Shown here: piece after piece, positions 54,132-63,508 of the stretch | How positions within the stretch are numbered: the stretch's first letter is position 1 | How the letters are laid out: each line of letters begins with the position of its first letter | Assembly: GCA_003139095.1 (NCBI GenBank) | Contig: PLHW01000063.1 | Coordinates: forward strand, 15,644 to 79,643 | Direction: 5' to 3' | Source: Acidobacteriaceae bacterium | GTDB lineage: Bacteria > Acidobacteriota > Terriglobia > Terriglobales > Acidobacteriaceae | DNA length: 64,000 nucleotides | Notes under the pieces: model-generated | The model's input: only the letters and a program-made list of their open reading frames with translations | Told to the model about the DNA's origin: nothing | Database searches by the model: none | Translations under genes and position numbers: made by a program

Positions 54132-54162
54132 AGTATACACCGCATTTTCTCGGCTCCGTCAA
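54132..54162 (-). promoter_or_regulatory. Promoter of the sedolisin gene
   Basis: On the minus strand TTGACG (54162-54157), a 19-bp spacer and TATACT (54137-54132). The start would be near 54125, giving a leader of about 170 nt. The long spacer lowers confidence. Confidence 0.45.
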
Positions 54163-54461
54163 GCAAATCTCCCTCTCATTTGTGCATTCAACGTTCAAAA
54201 TCCCGCCCCACTGCCGATCTCGCGTAGTACTACTAGCACTCGTACATACACAACAGCTTCGCCAGCAAAAACGTAGCGCCGGCGTCCACAACATTCCCGG
54301 TCCCCTCCGCCCCCTCCGCGAAAAAACTCCGCGCTGTCTGCGGTTGCAAGCTCTCGACTCCCCCTCTTGCCCCCATATGCCCCGTGGTGAAAGCTTTTGA
54401 CCTCCTCCGCCGCCACGCATTCACCTCCAGTATGCGAGAATGTAGCGTCATTTCCCCCAAC
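54163..54461. other. Intergenic, upstream of the FAD oxidoreductase
   Basis: About 300 bp with no gene. Frames opening at 54384 or 54432 run into the oxidoreductase but lack start signals. Confidence 0.3.
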
Positions 54462-55937
54462 ATGAATTCTCCAACCTTCAAAGCCATCATCGTCGGCGCC
54501 GGCCCTGCCGGACTCACCGCCGCCTACGAACTTTCCAAAAACCGCGCCTCCGTCCTCGTCCTTGAGGCCGACCCCGAATACGTCGGCGGCATCTCCCGCA
54601 CCGTCAACTACAAAAACTTTCGCTTCGATATCGGCGGCCATCGCTTCTTCTCCAAGTCCCGCGAAGTCGAAGACCTCTGGACCGAGATCGCGGGCCCTGA
54701 CATGCTCACCCGCCCGCGCTCTTCGCGCATCTACTACCGCGGCCAGTTCTACACCTACCCCCTCAAGCCCTTCGAGGCCCTCTCCAAACTCGGCATCTTC
54801 GAGTCCACCCGCTGCATGGCCTCGTTCGCCCGCGCCCGCCTCAGCCCAACGCCCAATCCAAGAACTTTTCAGGACTGGGTCGTCAACCAGTTCGGCGAGC
54901 GTCTCTTCCAGATTTTTTTCAAAACCTACACCGAGAAAGTCTGGGGCATGAAGTGCACCGAAATTTCCGCCGACTGGGCCGCCCAGCGCATCAAAGGCCT
55001 CTCGCTCGGCTCCGCCATCAAACACGCGCTCCTGCCGCAGCGCAAGCCTAAAGACCGCTCCCAGGTCGTCAAAACTCTCATCGATACCTTCCGCTATCCC
55101 CGTATGGGTCCCGGCATGATGTGGGAATGCTGCACCGCAAAAGTTCGTCAGCAAGGTGGCGAAGTCCTTCTCGGCCGCGCCGTCACCGCCTGCCGCTTCG
55201 ATCCCGCTACCAACACCTGGCTCGTGACCGCCCGCGACATCAACGGCCAAACGCAAGAATTTCGCGGCGAGCATCTCGTCTCCTCCATGCCCATCCGCGA
55301 ACTCGTCTCCGAAATCGAGCCGCGCCTCCCCGCGAACATCCTCCACGCCGCTCAGTCTCTCCGCTATCGCGACTTCCTCACCGTCGGCCTCATCGTCCAC
55401 GACCAGGGCCGCTTCACCGACAACTGGATTTACATCCACGACCCCGCCGTCCAGGTCGGCCGCGTGCAGAACTACAAATCCTGGTCGCCCGAAATGGTCC
55501 CCGATCCCGCCTACTCTTCCTACGGCCTCGAATACTTCTGCTTCGAAGGCGACGGCCTCTGGAATTCGCCCGACGCCGACCTCATCGCGCTCGCGAAAAA
55601 AGAAATTCAGCAAATCAATTTAGCCAGCGGCCCCGACATCGTCGATGGCGTAGTGATTCGCCAAAAGAAAGCCTACCCCGTTTACGACGACACCTATCAG
55701 CAGCACGTCGACACCATTCGCGCCGCCCTCGACCAGCACTTCCCCACTCTTCATCTGGTCGGCCGGAACGGCATGCACAAGTACAACAATCAGGATCACG
55801 CCATGATGACCGCCATGCTTACCGCCAAAAACATCTTAGCCGGCGAGCGTAAGTACGATGTCTGGGCCGTAAATCAGGACGCCGAATACCACGAGGCGGG
55901 CGAAGCCGGCGCCGAACCCTTGGAGCGAGCTTCATAA
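54462..55937 (+). CDS. FAD-dependent oxidoreductase, UDP-galactopyranose-mutase/amine-oxidase-like
   Basis: 491 residues from ATG 54462, which directly precedes the FAD motif; earlier in-frame starts would add 10-26 residues. N-terminal dinucleotide fold [19 protein letters not shown], then [36 protein letters not shown], and C-terminal [20 protein letters not shown], a pattern shared by NAD(P)/FAD proteins annotated as protoporphyrinogen oxidase- or UDP-galactopyranose-mutase-like. No membrane helix. The next gene, eight bases downstream, encodes a TMTC-like membrane protein, so a role in glycan or polysaccharide metabolism is plausible but not shown. Confidence 0.8.
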   Translation: MNSPTFKAIIVGAGPAGLTAAYELSKNRASVLVLEADPEYVGGISRTVNYKNFRFDIGGHRFFSKSREVEDLWTEIAGPDMLTRPRSSRIYYRGQFYTYPLKPFEALSKLGIFESTRCMASFARARLSPTPNPRTFQDWVVNQFGERLFQIFFKTYTEKVWGMKCTEISADWAAQRIKGLSLGSAIKHALLPQRKPKDRSQVVKTLIDTFRYPRMGPGMMWECCTAKVRQQGGEVLLGRAVTACRFDPATNTWLVTARDINGQTQEFRGEHLVSSMPIRELVSEIEPRLPANILHAAQSLRYRDFLTVGLIVHDQGRFTDNWIYIHDPAVQVGRVQNYKSWSPEMVPDPAYSSYGLEYFCFEGDGLWNSPDADLIALAKKEIQQINLASGPDIVDGVVIRQKKAYPVYDDTYQQHVDTIRAALDQHFPTLHLVGRNGMHKYNNQDHAMMTAMLTAKNILAGERKYDVWAVNQDAEYHEAGEAGAEPLERAS

Positions 55938-55945
55938 CAAAGCTT

Positions 55946-57835
55946 ATGGAAATTCCAGCCCAAGACCCGGGGCTGTCTAGCTCCCCCGCCAAACGCACGC
56001 TTCTACTCTGTCTGCTGTTGATCGGTGTCACTCTCACGGTGTATTTCCCCGTCACTCACAACGCGTTTATCAACTTCGACGACGACAGTTACATCACCGA
56101 CAACGATCATGTCCAGGCCGGACTCACCTGGCCTACGGTGAAATGGTCGTTCGCCACCTTCGAAATGGGCAACTGGCATCCGCTCACTTGGCTGTCGCAT
56201 GCCCTGGATTGTGAGTTGTTCGGCTTGCATGCGGGCGAGCATCATCTCGTCAACGCATTGCTGCATGCAATCAATGCTGCGGTTCTTTTCCTGCTGCTCC
56301 AAAGCGCCACCGGATTCACCGCTCGCAGCCTGATGGTGGCTGCGCTGTTTGCTCTCCATCCCGTCAATGTCGAATCGGTCGCGTGGGCCGCGGAGCGCAA
56401 GACTGTCCTCAGCACGTTCTTCTTTCTACTCGCCTTGCTCGCTTACGGATGGTATGCGCGTCAGCCGAAGGTTAGCCGCTACGCCTTGGTCTTTCTTCTG
56501 TTCTTACTGGCGCTGATGAGTAAGCCCCAGGCCATTCCTTTCCCTTTTCTTCTCTTACTCTGGGATTACTGGCCGCTCCGTCGCATGGCCACATCGTCAC
56601 CGCCGCCGCTCCACAACCTGACCGCCGCTGCCCCCCAGCGTCCCAACGCGTCGCGCTTTTCGTTCACCTTCCTCGTGCTGGAAAAGCAGCCCCTGCTTCT
56701 TCTTGCCGTCGCCAGCGCCGTCGTCACTTTGATCGCTCAGCACGCCGCGCATGCTCTGCGCCCTTTCGCCGCTCACCGCATCATGTTCATCCGGATCGAA
56801 AATGCCCTGATCTCTTATGTGCGTTACGTGGCCATCTCCATTTGGCCATCGGGTCTCACATTGTTTTATCCCCATCCCACTAAGTTGTTTCCCGCCTGGC
56901 AAGTTGGCGCGGCGGCAGTGGCGCTCGTTTTCGCGACTGTGATTGCGCTCTCGCTATGGCGTGCCCGGCCCTATCTGGCCGTCGGATGGCTTTGGTTTCT
57001 CGTCTCGATGGTCCCCATGATCGGACTCCTACAGGTGGGCCAGCAAGCCAGGGCCGACCGCTACGCCTACATATCGTTCATCGGTCTCTTCGTGATCGCA
57101 GTATGGACTGTCGCCGACTGGGCACGCCGGGCCAAGGTCCCGCGCGCCAGCGTCGCTGTTGCCGCCGCTGTGATTCTCGTCGCACTCAGCGTGGCCACCC
57201 ATCGTCAAATCGGTTTCTGGCGCAACACTCCCACGGCCTGGTTGCGCGCGCTTGCCGTCACCCAAAACAACTTCGTCGCCCACACCGGTTTAGCCATCTA
57301 CCTTGATCAACAGGGGCAGACGGAAGAGGCTGCTCTACATTTTCGCGCTGCGCTCGCCATCGATCCCGATCATCTTCCCGCCGTCCTCGGCCTCGGCGCC
57401 TGCGAACATCAGCGCGGCAACCTCCCCGCTGCCATCGAGCGTTACAAAACCGTCGCTCTTCACCCCGGCGATCCTTATCTCCGCTCCAGCGCCTACACCG
57501 GCCTTGGATCCGCCTACCGCCAGATGGGCGACTATCCGGATGCGCAGCAGTCCTACCAATCGGCGCTCCAGCTCTCCCCGGCGCGCCCAGACGCCCTCGT
57601 CGGGCTCGGCCTGGTCGCCCAGCATGATGGTGATTTGGCCGCGGCCATCCAGCAATTTTCAGACGCAATCGCGGTCGCGCCGACTGATATCGCGTACCTG
57701 CTTCTTGCCCACGCGCTGGAACAGGCTGGCCGTTCCGCCGAAGCCCAGGCCGCTCGACAAAGGGCAAGTCTCATTTCCCCCGACCTTGACCAGGCACAAA
57801 AGCAGGCCGACGCCCTCCTGGCAGGTAGATCCTGA
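55946..57835 (+). CDS. TMTC/GT39-like polytopic membrane protein with TPRs
   Basis: 629 residues. The N-terminal 410 residues hold about ten membrane segments (first about 14-33, LLLCLLLIGVTLTVYFPVTH). The first loop contains NFDDDSYITDN and the following GNWHPLTWLSHALDCELFG, the pattern of GT-C/TMTC-like O-mannosyltransferases with an acidic catalytic pair. From about 440 the protein consists of tetratricopeptide repeats (GLAIYLDQQGQTEEAALHFR, AALAIDPDHLPAVLGLG, GSAYRQMGDYPDAQQSYQSA). Probably a membrane glycosyltransferase with a periplasmic TPR part. Likely co-transcribed with the FAD oxidoreductase (8-bp gap). Confidence 0.82.
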   Translation: MEIPAQDPGLSSSPAKRTLLLCLLLIGVTLTVYFPVTHNAFINFDDDSYITDNDHVQAGLTWPTVKWSFATFEMGNWHPLTWLSHALDCELFGLHAGEHHLVNALLHAINAAVLFLLLQSATGFTARSLMVAALFALHPVNVESVAWAAERKTVLSTFFFLLALLAYGWYARQPKVSRYALVFLLFLLALMSKPQAIPFPFLLLLWDYWPLRRMATSSPPPLHNLTAAAPQRPNASRFSFTFLVLEKQPLLLLAVASAVVTLIAQHAAHALRPFAAHRIMFIRIENALISYVRYVAISIWPSGLTLFYPHPTKLFPAWQVGAAAVALVFATVIALSLWRARPYLAVGWLWFLVSMVPMIGLLQVGQQARADRYAYISFIGLFVIAVWTVADWARRAKVPRASVAVAAAVILVALSVATHRQIGFWRNTPTAWLRALAVTQNNFVAHTGLAIYLDQQGQTEEAALHFRAALAIDPDHLPAVLGLGACEHQRGNLPAAIERYKTVALHPGDPYLRSSAYTGLGSAYRQMGDYPDAQQSYQSALQLSPARPDALVGLGLVAQHDGDLAAAIQQFSDAIAVAPTDIAYLLLAHALEQAGRSAEAQAARQRASLISPDLDQAQKQADALLAGRS

Positions 57836-58137
57836 CTGTCGAAACGTCGCCATTACGCCAAACGACAGGACCAAAACAAAACGCCCCAAACTCTTACGAG
57901 TCATGGGACGTTAGTCGAACAGCCCTCCCCCGAAGCCTGCTCAATTAAGAGATTAGCCTTCATTCAAGAGTTGCGTAATGGCACTCACGGGGACCGAGAT
58001 GGCCCAATAGTTGGCGAAAAATCCGGATTACGCTCATTAACTCCGCCGCCAACAAGGGTTTTGGCCACAACGGCCGCACAGGCGCCGCAAGCTTGCGCTA
58101 AAAGCCTGATAGAAACAGTTACTGCGGAACAAACGAG
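57836..58137. other. Intergenic, no gene seen
   Basis: 300 bp between convergent genes. Only short frames on both strands, none with a start site. Confidence 0.35.
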
Positions 58138-58170
58138 AAAAGGGGTCAGCCGATCGTCCGGATGACCCCT
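58138..58170 (-). terminator. Probable terminator of the S74 surface protein gene
   Basis: Perfect 8-bp stem AGGGGTCA/TGACCCCT (58141-58148 with 58163-58170), 14-nt loop; on the minus strand it runs into a short T tract (TTTT, then CTC). Confidence 0.6.
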
Positions 58171-58184
58171 CCCTTCCCGCGCCG

Positions 58185-59729
58185 TTACTGACGAACCGTT
58201 GTCCCCTCCGCCTTCACCGCGCGAACCTCTGGCTTCGCTCCACCATTTGCTTTGAGCGAGGTTTGGATTGCGTTTACTTGCGAAGCGAGCCGGGCAAATC
58301 GTGCTTCGCTTTCCGCGCGCTCAGCCTGGATCTGCCTCTGCTGCGCGCTAATTCGCGCCTGCTGCGCCCGGATCTGCTCTTGCTGTTTCCGGATCAGTGC
58401 CTGCTGTTGCTTCGTCGCCTCGATCAGCAGTGCCGTGAGCCGTCCGTAGTCAACGCTCTGCGCGTCCTTTCCATTCTCCTCCCAGGTGACCACCTCGGGC
58501 ACAACGGCTCCCACTTCCTCGGCAATCACACCCACTTCGTGTTTGCCGCTTTCTTTCAGCTCGTAAGAGACGCCGCGCAACTGCTCGACTTTTCCCAGCG
58601 CATCGTGCAGCGTCTGGATGTTGGTCTTCCACCGCCGCGAACTGAAGGTTGCCCAGCCATCGCTCACCGGTTGCCCTGCGCCTTGCGCGATGGTGAGAAT
58701 ATTGGAAGGAGTCGTGGTGCCGATGCCCACCTTCACCGCCCACTTGCCAGTGCCTCCCAGCACCAGCGCGTTGCTGGCACCGACCATGGCATGAGCGCCG
58801 ATCGCAGTGGCATTGCTAAGGCCGTCGGCGCCTGCGTTGCATTCGTAACCGATGCATGTAAGATCACTGCCCGTGGTGTTGGAATAGAGCGCGGCGGCGC
58901 CGACGGCAGTGTTTTGGTTGCCCGTAGTGTTACCCCCTAGCGCGTCTTCCCCACTGGCCGTATTGTTGCCTCCTGTTGTGTTGCTTGAAAGGGCTACGTA
59001 GCCGGTAGCTGTGTTTTCGTAGCCCGTGGTGTTGGAGTAAAGCGCTTGCAGACCGCTGGCGGTATTCGAGCTGCCCGTGGTGTTTTCGAAAAGCGCGTAG
59101 TATCCGCTGGCGGTATTGACGGCGCCCGTGGTGTTGGAGCGCAGCGCACCCGCGCCGGTCGCGGTGTTATAGCCGCCAGTGGTGTTATATTGGAGCGCTA
59201 AAGTGCCAACGGCGGTATTGCCGCTGCCCGTGGTGTTGAACAAGAGCGCCTGCGTGCCACTGGCGGTATCCCAGGTACCCGTGGTGTTAAAGGAGAGAGC
59301 CCCCGAGCCGGTTGCGGTATTGGCGCCTCCCGTCATCGTGCCATTCCCCGCGAACCCGAGGAACACATTGCTGTTTGCGGACGAGCCGAAGGCGAACAAC
59401 GTGCCTCCCAGATTGAAGCCGGTCGCGGCGTTGATCTTCCCGTTTACGTCGAGCGTGGCCGCCGGCGACGTGGTGCCAATGCCAATGTTCGAACCCGACT
59501 GGTAGACCGCGGAGTTTTGGATCGTGTTCAGGCCCGTCCACAGAGGCAGGTAGTTGGCTGTTCCGTACGGAGCGGCAGTCTTGACGGCTTTAGAAGTGAC
59601 GAGGGGGCCGGCCGCGTTCTCTGAAAGCGCAGCGGCAGGGGGCGAGTTCTTAGGGGTTTCCTGGGCCACCGCGAACAGCCCAATAGAAAGAGTCAGAGCG
59701 AGACGAATGAGGGAAACAGAAGCGCGCAT
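58185..59729 (-). CDS. YadA-head-repeat surface protein with S74 chaperone domain
   Basis: 514 residues, ATG 59729 after TAGGAG. Signal peptide about 1-22. A stem region with NIGIGTTSPAATLDVNGKIN, then nine consecutive 17-residue repeats (about 137-289) of the form NTAxGxxALxxNTTGxx, which resemble the left-handed head repeats of YadA adhesins. After a VKVGIGTTTPSNILTIA segment comes an intramolecular chaperone (Peptidase S74: SSRRWKTNIQTLHDALGKVE, GVSYELKESGKHEVGVIAEE, SVDYGRLTALLIEATK), and a C-terminal coiled coil (KQQEQIRAQQARISAQQRQI). No membrane anchor beta barrel is seen, so it may be a secreted trimeric fibre. Confidence 0.85.
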   Translation of the reverse strand: MRASVSLIRLALTLSIGLFAVAQETPKNSPPAAALSENAAGPLVTSKAVKTAAPYGTANYLPLWTGLNTIQNSAVYQSGSNIGIGTTSPAATLDVNGKINAATGFNLGGTLFAFGSSANSNVFLGFAGNGTMTGGANTATGSGALSFNTTGTWDTASGTQALLFNTTGSGNTAVGTLALQYNTTGGYNTATGAGALRSNTTGAVNTASGYYALFENTTGSSNTASGLQALYSNTTGYENTATGYVALSSNTTGGNNTASGEDALGGNTTGNQNTAVGAAALYSNTTGSDLTCIGYECNAGADGLSNATAIGAHAMVGASNALVLGGTGKWAVKVGIGTTTPSNILTIAQGAGQPVSDGWATFSSRRWKTNIQTLHDALGKVEQLRGVSYELKESGKHEVGVIAEEVGAVVPEVVTWEENGKDAQSVDYGRLTALLIEATKQQQALIRKQQEQIRAQQARISAQQRQIQAERAESEARFARLASQVNAIQTSLKANGGAKPEVRAVKAEGTTVRQ

Positions 59730-60210
59730 ATTTTATCTCCTAGTGAGGTCCGCGTTGAAATGTAGCCCAGTCGACGGACGGCGACCTTGCGCTTGCTGGC
59801 CGAGAGTACGACCAGGTACGGCAGTCTGGGAAGGCGCGACTGCTGCGGAGCACTCTGCACAAGAAACTAGGGAAGAGTCAGTGACCCGCCTCACAGTCCG
59901 AGGTGACGGGGTGGGGGAGGCAACGTGGCGTCTCCTTGCCCACTAAGACCGCAATTTTCGGACCGGGCATTTCGATCGCACGGGACTGACGTGCTGCAAT
60001 TGACGTAACATCTCAATTTTACTTACCCCACCCCTCAATAAGCCTCAGAAAAATGCCTTGACTTAAGACCGATAACTCACCTCAACTAAGTACAGCACAT
60101 TAAAGTGCAAGCGCCCTTCGGCTGACCTTCTTACGTTCACCGGGATCCCGCGAATGAGTTCTTTGAAAATCTCCAGCACCGCACGGCATGCCATTTAACT
60201 CGTTTTTTAT

Positions 60211-60455
60211 GAATACTTTGCAGATTTCTCTATTTAGAATCAATACTTTGCAGAGAAGACAACTGCAAGAAACGCAAAACAGGCGGATTTCAGGTCCCTA
60301 ACTACCATGCAATCAAGACTTTGCCTATAAGTCCCTATTCCTCAAGACTTTGGCAGGCACAAAATCGAAAAATTGCCGAAAATCGCACCTAACCATAACT
60401 AAGAAAAAGAGTTGCGATAACTAAGTTCAAGTCTATATTTTTGAATACTTTGCGG
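60211..60455 (+). repeat. Five direct copies of an AAKACTTTGC motif
   Basis: GAATACTTTGCAG (60211), TCAATACTTTGCAG (60240), TCAAGACTTTGCC (60313), TCAAGACTTTGGCAG (60342) and TGAATACTTTGCGG (60442). Two pairs are spaced about 29 bp apart. They lie in one orientation in a noncoding AT-rich stretch. Confidence 0.75.
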
Positions 60456-60496
60456 TCCAACTTATTCTAAGTTTCTGATTCCATTAGACAGCGGCA

Positions 60497-60523
60497 GGGG
60501 GGTGGGGGAGGGGGGTACCCCCC
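60497..60523. other. G-tract cluster with C-tract palindrome
   Basis: Runs of six, five and six G (60497-60515) separated by single bases, followed by TA and six C (60518-60523). The last G run and the C run are self-complementary around TA. It could form a quadruplex or a hairpin; it lies 130 bp downstream of the aminotransferase stop. Confidence 0.6.
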
Positions 60524-60652
60524 ACAAGAAATTCCAAAATGGAAGAATTCGAAACCACAAGGACGACTCTCTGCGTCGAGATCAAACCACGAACGACGAC
60601 AGGCAAATGACGAACAAAGAACGACCAGCGACGAACGACCAACGACGACCGC

Positions 60653-61990
60653 CTAATCCACCACGGCCTTATCCGTAATCTCCAGCCCGCGATCGATAAT
60701 CGCAAACGCCTCGCGCAACTGCTCCTCGTTAATGCACAGCGGAGGATTCGTATAAAACGAGTTCCAGCGCACGATCGTATACAGTCCGTTCTCGCGGAAA
60801 AATTTCCCCAGCGCAGCCATCTCATCCGACGTGCCGTTGAACGGAGCCATCGGCTGCCGTGTCTTCTGGCTCCGCACCAGTTCCACAATTCCAAAAAGTC
60901 CAATCGATCGCACCGCGCCCACCGAGCGATGTTTTTTCTGCAACTCCGCGCCCAGCGTCTTCATCACCGCGCCCATCTTCCGCGCGTTCTCGATCAAATT
61001 GTCTTCTTCATACACGCGAATCGTCGCCAGCGCCGTCGCGCAGCCCATCGGATGCGAGTTGTAAGTCAGCCCGCCAAAAAACACCTTGTCCTGAAAATGC
61101 TGCGCAATCGCATGACGCATTCCAACCGCGCCCAGCGCAATGTAACTCGAAGTAAGTCCCTTCGCCATGCAGATAAGATCGGGAACAACCTTCCAATGAT
61201 CGATGGCAAACCACTCTCCAGTGCGCCCAAAACCAGCCATCACTTCGTCGGCAATCATCAGAATCCCATACTTGTCGCACAGTTTCCGCACGCCCTCAAT
61301 GTATCCATCGGGAGGAATCAGAATCCCATTCGTTCCCGTCACCGTCTCCAGAATAAACGCCGCAATCGTCTGCGGACCCTCCAGTTGTATCGTCTCCTCA
61401 ATCATCGCCAGCGAATCTTCCGCCGAATCCCATCCGCGCTCAATCCCGTGATACGGATCCATCACCCGCACCACGCCCGGAATCCCAGGCTCAGCGGCCC
61501 ATCTCCGCGGATCGCCCGTAAGCGAGATCGCTCCCGCGGTCGCGCCATGATACGAACGATAGCGCGCGATGATCTTGTGCCGACCCGTAAAGAAGCGCGC
61601 CAGCTTGATCGCGTTTTCGGTCGCCTCGGCTCCGCCATTCGTAAAGAAGAACGTATCAATATCGCCCGGTGTGATTTCCGCCAGCTTCTGTCCCAGCCGC
61701 GCGCGCACCTCAGTCGCCATGAACGGATTCGCATAGCAGAGAGTCTCAGCCTGCTCCTTGATCGCCTGAATGACCCGCTCATCGCCGTGCCCAATGTTTA
61801 CCGACATCAACTGGCTGTTGAAGTCGATGAAGCGTTTCCCTTCCGGCGTCCAGAAATAAATCCCCTTCGCCCGCGCCACCGGAATCGGATCGACCTTCGA
61901 CTGCGCCGACCACTCATACAAGGTATGTTTCTTAGTCAAGTCGACAATCTCTTTGCCCGTCATCGTCGGAGTGTCAGTCGCCGTCGTCAT
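60653..61990 (-). CDS. Class III (omega) aminotransferase, taurine/beta-alanine-pyruvate type
   Basis: 445 residues. Fold type I PLP enzyme: GIYFWTPEGKRFIDFNSQLM, NIGHGDERVIQAI, FFFTNGGAEATENAIKLAR, RYRSYHGATAGAISLTGDPR, ILETVTGTNGILIPP, ILMIADEVMAGFGRTG, and MAKGLTSSYIALGAVG with the Schiff-base Lys. The GxEATE and DEVMxGFGRTG motifs and substrate-end variants resemble taurine-, beta-alanine- or omega-amino-acid:pyruvate aminotransferases. Upstream partner on the same strand is a GabT-like enzyme 35 bp away and an aldehyde dehydrogenase, consistent with an amine or omega-amino-acid degradation unit. Confidence 0.85.
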   Translation of the reverse strand: MTTATDTPTMTGKEIVDLTKKHTLYEWSAQSKVDPIPVARAKGIYFWTPEGKRFIDFNSQLMSVNIGHGDERVIQAIKEQAETLCYANPFMATEVRARLGQKLAEITPGDIDTFFFTNGGAEATENAIKLARFFTGRHKIIARYRSYHGATAGAISLTGDPRRWAAEPGIPGVVRVMDPYHGIERGWDSAEDSLAMIEETIQLEGPQTIAAFILETVTGTNGILIPPDGYIEGVRKLCDKYGILMIADEVMAGFGRTGEWFAIDHWKVVPDLICMAKGLTSSYIALGAVGMRHAIAQHFQDKVFFGGLTYNSHPMGCATALATIRVYEEDNLIENARKMGAVMKTLGAELQKKHRSVGAVRSIGLFGIVELVRSQKTRQPMAPFNGTSDEMAALGKFFRENGLYTIVRWNSFYTNPPLCINEEQLREAFAIIDRGLEITDKAVVD

Positions 61991-62025
61991 TTAATCCTCA
62001 CTTTCAATCTAGCCAATCCTTACAA

Positions 62026-63381
62026 CTACGCGGTCAGCGCAGGCTTCCTCTGCGTCACATGCGCGAGCGCCGCTTCCATGACATCCATCGCTTCATCCAT
62101 CTGCGCGTCCGTCACCACCAGCGGCATTAGCAGTCGTATCACATTGCTATACGAACCCGCTGTGATCAGCACCAGCCCATGCTCATAGCAATATTGTGCC
62201 ACCTGCTTCGTCTCTTCGTCTGCCGGTTCGCGCGTCGCCTTCCGCCGCACCAGTTCCAGCGCCTGCATCGCACCCAAACCGCGAACCTCGCCCACCAGTT
62301 CCCATTGCGCCTGCCATTTCGCGGCCCGCCTCCGAAAGCGTTCGCCCAGCGCGTTCGCCCGCGCGCAAAGGTTCTCCTTCTCGATCGTCTCCAGCACTGC
62401 CAGCGCGGCTTCGCACGCCGCCGGGTTTCCACCAAACGTTCCCCCCAGTTGCCCCGATCCCGCAACGTCCATAATGTCTGCGCGCCCCGTCACCGCTCCC
62501 ATCGGCAATCCGCCAGTCAGCGACTTCGCCGTTGTCACCATATCCGGATCGAGCTCCAGCCGCTCGGACGCAAACATCGCTCCCGTGCGCGCGAAACCCG
62601 TCTGCACCTCGTCGGCAATCACCAGGATTCCATGCTTCCGGCAAATCTCGGTGAGCGTCGGATAAAACTCCGCCGGCGGCGTAACAAATCCGCCTTCCCC
62701 CAAGATCGGCTCGACGATCACCGCCGCAACCGATTCCGCCGCAACCACGCGCTTGAACGTATCTTCTATATGCTTCGCGCAAAACACCTCGCACGCCGGA
62801 TACTTCAGCGAATACGAACACCGATAGCAATACGCATACGGAATCCGGTACACCTCCGCCGGAAACGGCTCGAACCCCGCCTTGTACGGATGCGTCTTGC
62901 TCGTCATCGCCATCGCCATGTACGTACGTCCGTGGAACGCATCTTCGAACGCGATGATCGCGGGCCGACGCGTATACGCGCGCGCAATCTTCACCGCATT
63001 CTCCGTCGCCTCCGCGCCCGTATTCACCAGCAGAGTCTTCTTCGTACCCTTGCCCGGCGCAATCGCATTCAGCTTCTCGCACACCGCAACGTAACTCTCG
63101 TAAGGCAGCACGTTGAAGCTGGTGTGCAGAAATCGATCCAGTTGCCGCCGCACCGCATCGATCACCGCCGGCGCGCGATGCCCGGTATTCACGCAACCAA
63201 TCCCGCCCGCGAAGTCAATCATCCGGTTGCCGTCCACGTCCTCAATGACCGCGCCCTCGGCCTTCGCGACGAAAATAGGAGTAGCGTGAAAAGCCGCGCG
63301 CACGACCGCAGCATCACGCCGCTTCATCAGCGCCAGCGACCGCGGCCCCGGAACAGAAGTGCGAAGTTGAATCGTAGACAT
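62026..63381 (-). CDS. 4-aminobutyrate aminotransferase-like class III aminotransferase
   Basis: 451 residues. Seen: MIDFAGGIGCVNTGHRAPAV, FNVLPYESYVAVCEKLNAIA, VNTGAEATENAVKIARAYT, FEDAFHGRTYMAMAMTSK, EPILGEGGFVTPPAEF, ILVIADEVQTGFARTGAMF and TTAKSLTGGLPMGAVTGRAD with the PLP Lys. Pattern and length match GabT (4-aminobutyrate to succinate semialdehyde). A Cys-rich loop YCYRCSYSLKYPACEVFC, common in bacterial GabT, is present. Likely co-transcribed with the aldehyde dehydrogenase upstream, which could oxidise the semialdehyde product. Confidence 0.88.
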   Translation of the reverse strand: MSTIQLRTSVPGPRSLALMKRRDAAVVRAAFHATPIFVAKAEGAVIEDVDGNRMIDFAGGIGCVNTGHRAPAVIDAVRRQLDRFLHTSFNVLPYESYVAVCEKLNAIAPGKGTKKTLLVNTGAEATENAVKIARAYTRRPAIIAFEDAFHGRTYMAMAMTSKTHPYKAGFEPFPAEVYRIPYAYCYRCSYSLKYPACEVFCAKHIEDTFKRVVAAESVAAVIVEPILGEGGFVTPPAEFYPTLTEICRKHGILVIADEVQTGFARTGAMFASERLELDPDMVTTAKSLTGGLPMGAVTGRADIMDVAGSGQLGGTFGGNPAACEAALAVLETIEKENLCARANALGERFRRRAAKWQAQWELVGEVRGLGAMQALELVRRKATREPADEETKQVAQYCYEHGLVLITAGSYSNVIRLLMPLVVTDAQMDEAMDVMEAALAHVTQRKPALTA

Positions 63382-63508
63382 ACTCTAAGTCTCAATTCTG
63401 GGTTTCTCAGTCTTCAGTCGTCGGTCGTCAGGTCTCAGAATCGGATCAATCTCAACCGCGCCAAGGTTGCTTCACTGGCAACTGGCTGCTGGCAACCGGC
63501 AACCGCCC

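Larger units (their letters stand above)
59730..60652. other. Long noncoding, partly AT-rich region
   Basis: 923 bp without a credible gene. The part at about 60000-60480 is clearly richer in A and T than the rest of the window and holds the CTTTG repeats listed separately and two direct copies of ATAACTAAG (60395-60403 and 60417-60425), 22 bp apart. A G-run/C-run block lies at 60497-60523. Confidence 0.55.

Noticed and set aside
54384-54461. Earlier start for the FAD oxidoreductase
   Set aside because: Residues encoded upstream of 54462 do not belong to the dinucleotide fold, which normally begins near the N-terminus.
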